This document shows, piece after piece, positions 10,831-22,102 of a DNA stretch of 64,000 bases. Source of the stretch: Macrocystis pyrifera (lineage: Eukaryota > Sar > Phaeophyceae > Laminariales > Laminariaceae). Below the pieces are notes generated by a model, which made no database searches, was not told the DNA's origin, and saw only the letters and a list, made by a program, of their open reading frames with translations. Both the position numbers and the translations under genes were made by a program. The stretch's first letter is position 1; each line of letters begins with the position of its first letter. The stretch covers positions 2,480,001 to 2,544,000 of the forward strand of contig JASSKH010000041.1 in assembly GCA_031763025.1 (NCBI GenBank). Direction: 5' to 3'.

Positions 10831-11254
10831 TAGTAGGTTTATTAACAGTATTTTTAGTATACATCAGTCTGATCGACAATACAAGGTACATATCGATAGC
10901 CACAACAAGTACAAACGTATCACGTATTTTCCGATCAGGCTGATACTGGTATAGCGGTAGCAGAAGGAGGAGGAAACGACACGTCACCGGCACGGCGACG
11001 AAAGCGCTACTACGCCAGAAAAAAAAAAAAAAAAAAAAACTCAGACGGGCGTGGTGCGGTACGGGTATGATTTCAGTGTTGCGCACTGGTACGGTAAAAG
11101 CTGGGCCTTCCCTTCCCTTTCCTTCCCTTCCATTCCTGGACGTGAATTCAAGGGCCGCATAGTATCAATACAAATGTCTAAACGGCCCTTCCATTTCGGC
11201 CCGAGCATTTTTTTTTTTTTAACCGACGCTCGTCGCTTAAGAAGCGTCCCTATA

Positions 11255-11289
<35 letters not shown>

Positions 11290-12467
11290 CTGAAATATGT
11301 ATGTTTTTTTTTGGTAGAAAAAAATGGACACACGCTTCTTATAACTAACTGCAGTACCTCTATTGGGATCTACTTGTAGAGAGGGGGGAAAAAATTGACG
11401 ATATAAAAATGTAACGAGTATATATTACAGCAACGGCCACGGGGTGACGATAGACAACCATTGGGAGGTGACGATACACAACCATTGGGGGTTCGAGCGA
11501 GAACGGGACGGGACGGGACGGGCGGCTCACGCTGCTCGCTCGTGCAACGTCCACCATACCACCAAAGTTATCACTTCTTTGAAAATATATATATATATTT
11601 TGGAAGTCCTCTGAAGGATTGGGAAAGAAATAAAGCTCAAGTAAAGCTCACCAACCGCAGTTCTCAAGTTCAGATTTCGTGTCGTGTGTCAAGTTATCAC
11701 CCATATCTCCCGTTGCAACAGCAGAGCAGGCTGCTGTCTGTTGTATACCACTGGCGCTTGGGCACGTTGACCCGAGACCTGGTGCGTTGGTCGCCATGTC
11801 TCGTCCCAGAGGAGTTGGATTTCAGTCTTTCACAAGTAGCACTGACTGACTGCGCTGTGCACAACCACGGTACCGGACTCCAACTCCGTCCCCACAAAAG
11901 GACTGCAGTTCTTGAAGGGCTTAACGAGCAAACCTTGGCCTACACATCGACGAGTATGGGCACTATATCGGACGAGTATGGGTACTATATCGGGCGGGTA
12001 TGGGTACTATTGTTCGAAAAATATCGTAAAAAACGAAGAAAAAAAAAAGAAGGGACATTGACGATACCGGGCAAACCGGTATTACAGCTTCTCGATCGAG
12101 GCACCCCACCCGGTCTGTCTGCCGCGGGGGAGCACAGTAATCAGGACCAACTATTCTCAGTAAAAATTGCTGTAATATATATATACAGCAGTAGTCTTTT
12201 TTTGTGCACAACCACGGTACCGGACTCCAACATGGGGGGTCCTGGTGTATGGGTATTATTAACGTAAAAACGATCGGGCCCCGCTTCTCGATAGTCACCA
12301 AACTCAGTAAAAAACGCTGTAATATATATATACAGCAGCTAGTTTTTTTTTCCATGGGGGGTCCTGGTGATTATTACGTGTCACAAAACAAACGCTACGT
12401 GTGCACTAGTCTCACTGTGCACTGTGCACACCGCTCTGGCCTATAAGCGTGAGGACCGTCTGCGCTA

Positions 12468-12797
12468 TTACGGGGGGCCATGGTAAACAGGACCAAATAT
12501 TGTAGGTAAAAACAAGGAAATACATAGGTTTTTGTGTGTACCGCATGTCCTATTTACCATGGCCCCCCGGAATAGGAAGATTGGCTACTATTACGGGGGG
12601 GGGGGACCATAGTAAATAGGACCAAATATCGTTGTTAAAAATAGGTAAATATATAGAATTTTATGTATACCATAGGTCCTATTAACTATGGACCCCCGTA
12701 GTAGTAGTAAACAGGACCAAATATTGTTGGTAAAAATAGGGAAATGTATAGTTTTTTTGTGCGTACCGTAGGTCCTATTTACTATGGTCCCCCGTAA
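12468..12797. repeat. Cluster of three MITE-1 copies
   Basis: Copies lie at 12468-12572, 12591-12700 and about 12703-12797, separated by 18 bp or less. The third lacks its outer left arm and starts at GTAGTAAACAGG, as if the second and third share a junction. The second carries an expanded G-run at its left end. Confidence 0.75.
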
Positions 12798-13629
12798 TAA
12801 ACATTTCATACTTTGGAAAGACACATCAGACACAACATGATCTATCTATCTATCTACAGATAGATCATCTAGTTCTCCGCCTGCTCTTGTGAGAGGTTGG
12901 GTGTGCACGATCTGTATTTAGCACAGATCCAACCCCAGGAAAGAACAAGTCGTGTGGAATATACGGCCCCTACCTACCCGGTAGCAACATGAGCTACATA
13001 CTAGCAGATCACGTCACAGAGTAATGTTATGGTGCTGCTTCGAATGAGGCTGAAAGCCCGGTAATTACCTGGGTTCGGGTATTGGGATCGTATTAGTAGT
13101 ACTTGGGGAGGCTTATCTTGGACGAAAAACCAGGGGTTTTCCCAGCGAGGCCAGCCAAGCTCGTGCACGAAAGGAATAAAGCTGCTCTTCTTCTATCTCT
13201 AGTAAGCAACCAACACACACGTGAGTACCAACGAGTACCGGCTTACTAGGCAAACCTGTCCAGCGATACAAAGTGTCCCGACCGCTGATCTTAACAATAT
13301 CGGGAACTGACCTCTCCCCTCGACAGACCTAGATCATCAGGTGGGAATGAACTGTAGATGATCTGTCTACACAAGCGGCACTCGTAGCTAGAGACGGGTT
13401 GGTACTCTACCGCTTACCGGCGTCGATGGCACCGTCTCAAGCTGAAAGACTCCCCCCCTCGCGCAGATGTTCGCCCCGCTCAGAAGCCCCTCGCTGATAC
13501 GCACCATGCATATACATGTAGTTGTTCCACACCGGTATATGCAGGAATATTCCAGGAATGTTCCACCGTATACCACATATTCCAGGTATGTATAAAGACA
13601 CAAGGTGGCGAGGCAGGCGAGAGTGGCGT

Positions 13630-13862
13630 GGCGGGCGGGGGTGGGGGATGTACTCATCATTATGCATAGCCGTAGTCGTATGACCTTAGAGCCTCGCATC
13701 CCTACAATGCCGGGACGGAGCACGTCGGGTTTCTACTGACTAGAGGCAGACATTGCTTGCACCGAGCGCGCGCGCGCGCGGGGGGGGGGGGTACTCATTT
13801 CTTGCTTGCCGTAGGCATTCGACCATTGACCACGCATCCCTTTCGAGACGGGGCGGGGGTAA
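13630..13862 (-). repeat. Adjacent LINE 3' tails, type A then type B
   Basis: A type A tail (13640-13775) ends on its 5' side in an alternating CG tract and a G-run (13780-13790). A type B tail (13791-13855) follows immediately, both on the minus strand. The order poly(C), tail, poly(C), tail shows the two types occurring back to back. Confidence 0.6.
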
Positions 13863-14129
13863 GATAAGTGCATGCTTTCAATTACCATGGCCATGCGTCA
13901 CGTTTTGCCGGGGGGAGGGGAGGGCGGGGGGGGGGAGTGAGTAACAAAAGGTTGAAGGATTATATACCTCATTTACTATTTTAAAAAAAACTACAGAAGT
14001 TATTTTACACCAATTTCAAGCAGTTCGGCCCCCAAAAAACGAGGGTTGTACAAGTTCTAAAGGACTCAACTATTCTATTATACCTGGTTAAATAGATAGC
14101 TTAGGTTCGATACCCAAATCACAGGCAAA

Positions 14130-14370
14130 CATGCGGTGGTGGCGATGGTGGTTGTAGATGGTGGTCGTGGTGGTGGTGGGGGTGGTGGTGATGGTGATGG
14201 TGATGGTGGTGATGGTTGCAGGTGGTGGTGGTGGTTGCAGGTGGTGGTGGTGGTGGTGGTGGTGGTGGTGCACGAAGGATGTGTGGTTGGAGTCCAAACG
14301 GGAAACGTTCGTACTGCTTGTAAAGGTGGCGGTGGTGGTGGTTGTAGGTGGTGGTGGTGGTGCACGAAGG
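14130..14370. repeat. GGT trinucleotide repeat tracts
   Basis: Long imperfect GGT runs, interrupted by two similar ~45-bp segments containing GTGCACGAAGGATG followed by TGGTT. This indicates a duplication within the tract. Confidence 0.8.
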
Positions 14371-14554
14371 ATGCGTGGTTAGAGTTCAAACGGGATTGCG
14401 TTCGTACTGTAATACCGGCTGGAGTGGTATACGGTGATACTACTATATAATAGTGGGGTCGTAGCGCGTGACGAGGGCTTCGCGTCGGAGGGGTCGCCGA
14501 TATAATGGGGGACCCAAAAGCAGATAATTGTGTTGAATGTATTCACACGTCGGA

Positions 14555-14990
14555 CATATAATCTACAGATAGATGATCTACAGACAGATCATATACAGAT
14601 AGATCATCTACAGATACATCATCTAGATCCTAACATGCCGTTATGAGGCGTTGTGCAGGATCTGTGCAGTACAGATCCAACCCAGGAGACATGTGCTATG
14701 TAGATAGATCATGCAGACTATACGGCTCCCGCCGGCAAAAAGAGCTAGATCATGCAGGTCACACAGATCATACAGGTCATACAGATCACACAGATCATAC
14801 AGGTCCTACAGATCACACAGATCATACAGATCACACAGATCATACAGATCACACAGATCACACAGATCATACAGGTCATACAGATCATACAGGTCATACA
14901 GATCACACAGATCATACAGATCATACAGATCACACAGATCATACAGATCACACAAATCATACAGATACACAGATCAGGAATAAAAAATCT
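14555..14990. repeat. Array of 9-bp units and related AGATCATC motifs
   Basis: From about 14750 to 14985 the unit ATCATACAG or ATCACACAG repeats about 25 times. From 14560 to 14630 a looser series of ATCTACAGATAGATC occurs. The same motif recurs singly at 12838-12870, 15870-15890, 16950-16970 and 23140-23190. Confidence 0.8.
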
Positions 14991-15140
14991 AGATGACCCA
15001 AGTGGGAATCGATGATCTCATCCGACGTGTGGATGTATCAGAAGGGACCTTCCGTCAAAACAACACCACACCAAACACGAAACGCCACATGCTTGTAGCA
15101 ACACCCGTGCAAGCTGTATACACAATGCAACACCGCGGCA

Positions 15141-15172
<32 letters not shown>

Positions 15173-15294
15173 CCTTACCTTCCGGGCGGAACCTTGAAGG
15201 ACACTAGATGCCGGCACCCGCCCAGATCCGTGATGTCGTACGTCACACAGAAGGGGGGTTCTGCAGAGCAAAGCCAAGTTCAGTAGAGCGGTCG

Positions 15295-15376
15295 AGTAAG
15301 GGAAGGGAAGGGAAGGGAAGGGAAGGGAAGGGAATGGAGGGGAAGGGAATGGAGGGGAAGGGAAGGGAAGGGAAGT
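15295..15376. repeat. GGGAA pentanucleotide repeat
   Basis: About sixteen near-perfect GGGAA units with two GGAAT variants. Confidence 0.9.
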
Positions 15377-15717
15377 CCTAACTTTACCATACCAGCGCGC
15401 AACACCGCAGTCCACACAGCCTTACCGAAAAACTGCCCCCCAAGTGAACCAACCCACATTTGGTGAGGGAAAAAAACATAAACACAAAACACAATTTTTA
15501 CATGAATAGCGTCTATATAGCGCGCGGCCTAAGTGTCACTAAACCAACACGCCGCAACAAACACCACCAACAACAGAGAGGCGGCCACGATTGCAGCACA
15601 GGGGGCATTAACCCCTCTGTTGCCCGACTGTAGCACAGGGTGAAAAAGTGTGGAGATTAAAAAGACGGAACACAGCAGCAACCGACGACACGCAGCGAAG
15701 CATCTCGGGCTCCAGCC

Positions 15718-15759
<42 letters not shown>

Positions 15760-15905
15760 ATACATAGTAGATGTGTTCAATGTTCAAGCCAGGGCAGGTA
15801 GAGAGAGATATCATAGACGCACGTCACGCGCGCAGCACGTTGAGACACGCTTGCACACCCCGCTCATATCAGATAGATCATCTACAGTTATCACTTGACG
15901 ATCTA

Positions 15906-16010
15906 TTACGGGGGACCATAGTTAACAGGACCAAATATTGTGAGTAAAAAAAGGTAAATACATAGATTTTTATGCATACCATAGGTCCTATTAACTATAG
16001 ACCCCCGTAG
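15906..16010. repeat. MITE-1 copy
   Basis: 105 bp, TTACGGGGGACCATAG to ACCCCCGTAG, preceded by TA. Confidence 0.8.
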
Positions 16011-16210
16011 TGGAACTTTGAGGGCAGATACATCCCTGATCTGTATGATCTGTATGATCTAGCTCATGTTCCCGGGTGGGAGCACCTCAGGCGGACTATC
16101 GATCCCCCACTTGATGGTTGATCTACATAGGGCAGACAGAAGTACAAGTCCCGCCAATTTTGAGGGCTTAAAAACTGGCGCTGAAGCCTCAGACGAAAAA
16201 AACCCAACTA

Positions 16211-16316
16211 TTTACGGAGGACCATAGTAAATAGGACCTACGGTGCTCACGAAAATCTATAAATTTCCCTATTTCTACTAACAATAGTTGGTCCTATTTA
16301 CTATGGTTCCCCGTAG
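16211..16316. repeat. MITE-1 copy, reverse orientation
   Basis: About 105 bp with intact arms (TTACGGAGGACCATAG and its complement). The centre is reversed relative to most copies. It is the undisturbed counterpart of the outer copy at 1599-1802. Confidence 0.8.
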
Positions 16317-16438
16317 CGTCAATAATTCCGTAGGTTGTAGAAAGGTTTGACTTTTGACGTGAGTTAACATCGAGATATCGGGAGCGAGAATTGTGGCGGT
16401 GAAAGGGTGCTAAGGTCGAAACATTTACATTTCCGGAA

Positions 16439-16475
<37 letters not shown>

Positions 16476-17874
16476 GATCAGATCTTTCCGGGTATTTTGG
16501 CAACAAACAACCTTTCCGTTTGGGAAAAATCGCGCATCTCTTGTGTGAATGCTGTTCACGGGTTAGTAGCTGGGGAGCCGAGAAGGGGGTGCCATAGTTT
16601 TTCCAGTGTTCCTTCGCTTCGTACCACGAGCGGCTCTGTACGTACATACCAACATCTCTTCGCGGAAAAGCGCAGCGCGCTGCAACCCATGAATACTCCA
16701 CACACACGCACACCTGAAGAGACTCTCGTTTTTCCGGGTCCATGGTGATCTACAGTCAGTATATTAGATCGTTCGGGGACGATATGTTTCTATCTACGTA
16801 GCTCGTGCGACCGGGTGGGTGGGTAGGACCCAAATAATCTGAATAGGTCTAGGACGAGTTTGCTGGATTGGAAGCTGTGCTGCTGCAGAGATCATGCACA
16901 CCATCTCACAACAGTACGTTCAGGATTTAGGCGAACCACCCTAGGAATTGTAGATAGATAGATAGATCATGATCTGGCCAACGGGTGAGGAAGCACTCCC
17001 ACGGCCAGTCCACAGCAGCTACAGGCGAGTGGCGAAAGATTATCAAGATAGCATATACAACTGTCGCGGGGAGTTCCTAGCGCAATAGGATATTTTAATA
17101 TATATACACTGTATAAAAGTCACCTCGTGATCTTTGGTGGATAGTGGGAGGTTTTGTTTGCTGCAATTGTTTTCGGCGATCGTTTTCCTTCTTTGTTCGG
17201 CAAATAGACTCAATCGAAAAGCCTTTTTTGTTTTACAAAAATCACGCTTGGGTTCCCTTTCCTCTCCCTCCCCCCCCCCCCCCCCCCCGCTCCCCGCCCT
17301 ACTTGTTCGGCGACTATCAAGAATATTGAAACTTGCATTCCTTCTGTATATATCTCTCTGGACCGAGAAGTAATGACGGTTGTATACTCATATTAGTACT
17401 TAAACGGTTACTACATTTGTGTCCGTAGTGGTAATGTACAAATATACATACCTGGTATATATTCGCATAAACGGGTAGGCTGGATCGCAAAGACATTTAT
17501 GGGGTAGTTTCTCCGTTGAGGAGCCCCCACTAGTTCATACATACCAGGCATTTTTTTTGGGGGGGGGTTAAAATAAAGCATCCCCCCCCCCCGAAACATT
17601 CGAAGCTGTCATCCATTGCCAAGGTCCGCCCGCCGCCTCACGAAGCAGTTCTCAGGAAATAGGATGCAGCTCTCGTCACCCTTCCATCATTGCCGACTCT
17701 CTCGCGCCCCCCCCCCCCCCCCCCCCCCCAACACCTCACGCCTCGCTTCGCGCTTCTTGATTTGACGCAAGCAATGGATGTCTTGCCTGTCCTCACCGAA
17801 AAACAATCGGACGTGCGCTGCTCCCTCCGCCCCGACTACGGCCATGCATGACACGACACGACATCAGTACACCC

Positions 17875-20800
17875 CTAGAGTGGAGTAGTATGGCTTTGAC
17901 TCGTACTGGGACCCGTGTCAGACCCGCTTTTGGGGGACAAGCTACTGAATAACTCGAGTGGTCTGTCCTCAAGACGGGCCTGACTGCCTGTCTCCGTTTT
18001 GGGGGACGCTTCGAGCGAAGCAAGCGCCTTCTCACCTTCGGCGGTACGAACGGCTTCGCTCGGTGGTGCTCCCCCCTCAGCCGCGGCGGCAGTCCCGCTC
18101 CCCGGGGATATTCTCTCACCATCCCCGTCCCCATCCCCGCCGCCCTCGCCGACCGACCCCCTCGGCTGTCCAAACCCCGGCCGATGGACGACGGATGACA
18201 TCCAACCCAACAGGCCCTCGATCTGCCACCGGCGGGTGAGGTGGGGTGTGGGATGGGCGGCGGGAGGGGGGGGCAAGCGTCGAACATTCTTCTGCACGCA
18301 GAAACATTAAAAAAAAATATAACACGACAATTCCTGGTAGTTTCATTTCGCTCCTGGTACTGATAGTTCATTGATCCGATACCCACTTAACCGTTTTAGC
18401 ACCGCAGTCCCGTTTGGGGGATAAACCACTCTAATTCCACGTAGTTTTCCCTCAAAACGGGACCGCAGCACGAACAGGGGCAACGATCCACGGCAGACCG
18501 TTCAGGGCGGAGGGCAGACGGACAGTCTATGGTAGCTACCTCGTCTTGCCGGGTGGGAGGCGGAGAGATAAGAGGGCATGGTTCTACAGCAGCAAACACG
18601 TATCTCCTGGGTTGCATCCGCGTGCTGCGGTACGAAGATCCTGCGCAAAAAAAAAAAAAAAAAAAAAACTCAGACCGGCAGGTTGGACTCGACCTATGCG
18701 CAGGAGCGTCCTGCACAAAACTTTGTGCAGCATGCGGGTCTTATTGGTCAAGGCGGGTCTTTCGGCCGCCCAGCGTATTTTTTTTAGGGAAAAACGCCAC
18801 CAAAACACGCAGCGGAGCCGCGTGACTGTCCCTGCCGACCTCGAGCCTCCCAAAGGGTTCGGGTTCCGGTTCAGGTTCGGGTTCTGGTTCGGGTTAGGGT
18901 CAGGCCTGGGGTTGGGTTGGTCTGGGCCGGCGTGCGAGGATGAAATTGACGACACACGTCCTGCACAAAGTTTTTTTTGCATTTTGCAGGACGCTCCTGC
19001 ACGTAGCGGGAGCCGGCAGGCTGGGGACCTGCATGTATGACCTGCGTGACTTACAGCAGTCTGAATGTCGCGCCCAACCGAGTGCTAAAGCGCGGAATGA
19101 GAGATGACGGGATGTGTGCGTGTGTGTGTTTTCTATAGAGTACTACCGCATCAATCAGGGGGAAGAAGCGCAGGCGGGGTGAAGGGAGGGTAGCGGTGGT
19201 GGGGTGGGGGTGGGGGGGTAAGCAGCGCAAGGTGACTGACGGAGCAGCCACGCGAAGCAGTATATATCTATCTATCTGCGGGATACGGTTTTTGTTTGTT
19301 TGTCCAAGAGCATGGCATCGCTTTCTTCGGTGCCTTGCCTACAACCTGTCGTGGGGCAGCGGAGGCGTTGATAGCTCGGGGGTCCAAAACACGGGGAGCA
19401 GCAACATCGGTCGTGGTTGCAGCCATAGCAACACAGCCGTAGCTGTTATTGTAGTAGTAGTAGCATTACTACTATTACGGGGGACCATAGTAAATAGGAC
19501 CAAATATTGTCTGTAAAATAGTTAAATGTACAGGTTTTTGTGTGTACCCCAGGTCCTATTTACTATGGCCCCCCGTAATAGTGCATGTGGAAATTATACT
19601 AGAGGTGGTAGTAGTATTGTGGTGCAACAAAACGACGGCAGCATCAACATCACATCCCCTCCTCCCTCCTGCCCAGCAAGGAATGGTGCTCCGTCTCGAA
19701 AGGAATGCAAGTTCAGTGGTCAAATGACTACGGCAAGCAACGAATGAGCACGCCCCCCCCAAGCAATCTCTGCCTGGTCGGTGAAAACCCGACATGCTCC
19801 GTCCCTGCATTGTAGGGATGCGAGGGTCTATGGACATACGACTACGGCCATGCATGAGATCGAGTGCATCTCTCCTATCGAGTACCCCCCCCCCCCCACC
19901 ACCACCCCCCCCCCCACCCCCCCCCCCCCCCCCCTACTCCAACCATCACCACCACCCTTTCTGTACTAACCCCACCTGCCCCTCTTCAAGCTCGTGGTCC
20001 AGCCCATCGTGCTCCGTGAAAGTGAGGTCGAGGCCTATTCCTCTGAGCCGATCAGCTGTCGCCCGTCCCCAGGCAACCTTGACCATACCATCCGCAGCAC
20101 CGTGAGACGAGTACACGGGGGTCCCGATAGCTGGCTCTGTCTTAAACCTAGGGGAGCCGAGCGCGACGATAAAAAACCATGAGGACGGGAGGGAGGGAGG
20201 GAGGGAGGGAGGGAGGGAGGTGAGGGAGGGGGGGAGGTGAGAGAGAGGGGGAGGAAGGAAGGAAAAAAAGAGATGGAGGGAGGAAGGGAGGGAGGGAGGG
20301 AGGGAGGGAGGGAGGGGGGGGGGGAGGGAGGGAGGGAGGGAGGGAGGGAGGGGGGAAGGGGAGAGAGGGAGGGGGGGGGAGGGGGGGGGGGGGAGGAGGG
20401 ACCGGGCAAAGGAGGAGGGGGTTGTACTCGATATCCTGAGCGGGGAAGGGGGGGGGGGGTGAGGGTAAGCAGGGTTTAGACTACCCCAGCTGTGGCTGCG
20501 TACGGATGGCAAAGATGCTCTCGAGAAAAAAATAAAAGGGGGGGGGGGGGGGGGGGTAGGGGTGGAGTAATTAATGGGAGGAGGAAGGCCACGGGAGGAC
20601 GGAAAGCGCATCTAAGGCTTTGCGAGACGGACATGCTGACACACACTCCTTGCGTACGTCCTCGGTGCATTCTCAAGGCCGACCGTCGGAACCCATGGAA
20701 CGCGGATGGAGCTCGTACGATTAATATTAGGCTGTTTCTTATGCGGTTCATATTTTGAGCTTCAGGCTTTTGACCCGATCGCATTTTTAGCTGTGCAGTT

Positions 20801-21737
20801 CGCAAAAAGAAGCAGTCTTCCTATGCGGAAAAATCGGATTCATATGTGCGTGCAGAGATTCGAGCAAACGCCGAGACCAAATGCTGTTGTTGGGGTCTGG
20901 CGCCGCGATGAGACGCGCCGAGTGCGCTGCGCTGCGCGTAGGACCCAAGCGTCCGAGCCAAGGCTGACTGTCTCTGGTCTGGCGGCGAGGAGACATGGTG
21001 AGTGCGCTACGTAGAGTCAACCTGCCTTGGTGTTCTGTATTTCACAATGCTGCTGCTGCAATCTACGAGTACGTAGCTGCGGAGAAGTGCACGCCGAGTG
21101 CGCTTCTCTTGGTCTCTAGGCCCGAGCCCGCGCCGGCCGACTGTAGTCTGGCCACGGAGAGACGCGCCGCCCGCCGACTGCGCGTCGGGAGCGAAGCAAC
21201 GTCGCAATACAGCTGTGTCACCATCCAACTCACCGATCGTTCTGCTGCTGCTTGCTGTCGTGGACAACATCATGGATTTAGAAACCATGCCATTCGTCGA
21301 TTTTAAAATCTGATGGCCCAAGCCGTCGCGGATTTTGGGCCGAAATCTGACGACTTGGGCCGTCGGATCCTCGAATCGAAAAACGCAGAGCTAAGGCTCG
21401 AAATCGAACCGCATGAGAAACAGCCCTAACTGACAACACATGCTTTGGCGGGGAGGGGAGGGGAGGGGCGGGGGGGGGGGGGAAACAAACAAAAAACAGA
21501 AACGTATTTTGACGCCCGACGAACTCACGCGGTGGAGTCGTCGTTGAGGAAGCTGGCGTGGCTGAACACCCCCGCTATGCTCGTTGCCAAGGGCTGGTAG
21601 CCCAGCACTTCAAGGGCAAGGCAGCCCCCCATCGAAAAGCCTGCGCGCGCGAGACAGAGAGGTGGAAGGAGCAGTTTCTTACAGCAGGAAGCAGATTTCT
21701 CTCATCCCTCACAGCGGTAGACATTGCGATTTGCGGT

Positions 21738-21774
<37 letters not shown>

Positions 21775-22066
21775 ACTCATTATCATGCATGGCCGTAGTC
21801 GTATGACCATAGACCTTCGCATCCCTACAATGCCGGGACGGAGCACGTCGGGTTTTCACCGACCGGGCAGACATTGCTTGCACCAAGCGCGAAGCGCCGT
21901 GAGGTATTGGGCGAGTCGCATGAAGGGTGAGCTGCATCCTACTAAGGGGGGGGGGGGGGGGGGGGGGTGCACTCACTATCATGCATGGCCGTAGTCGTAT
22001 GACCATATACCCTCGCATCCCTACAATGCCGCGACGGAGCACGTCGGGCTTTCACCGATTAGGGCA

Positions 22067-22102
<36 letters not shown>

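Larger units (their letters stand above)
9925..17874. other. Repeat-rich stretch without a supportable gene
   Basis: It contains the GGA/TCC microsatellite that forms the pyrimidine tract of the preceding exon, an AGC/AGT microsatellite (10620-10720), six MITE-1 copies, LINE tails (13630-13860), GGT repeats (14130-14370), a 9-bp array (14750-14985), GGGAA repeats (15295-15376), a G38 run (15721-15758), a CT tract (16441-16470) and dispersed AGATCATCTACAG motifs. Open frames seen are short or repeat-derived. A 5' part of the CaaX-ending protein could lie here but was not identified. Confidence 0.55.

Noticed and set aside
14102..14118. B-box-like GGTTCGATACC
   Set aside because: No matching A box or acceptor stem upstream, so no tRNA gene can be supported.
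19946..20611. Long minus-strand proline/serine-rich open frame ending in the LYPLAL1-like exon
   Set aside because: Only 20147-19976 matches the enzyme; the upstream part is the GGGA tract read in frame, and an acceptor separates the two.
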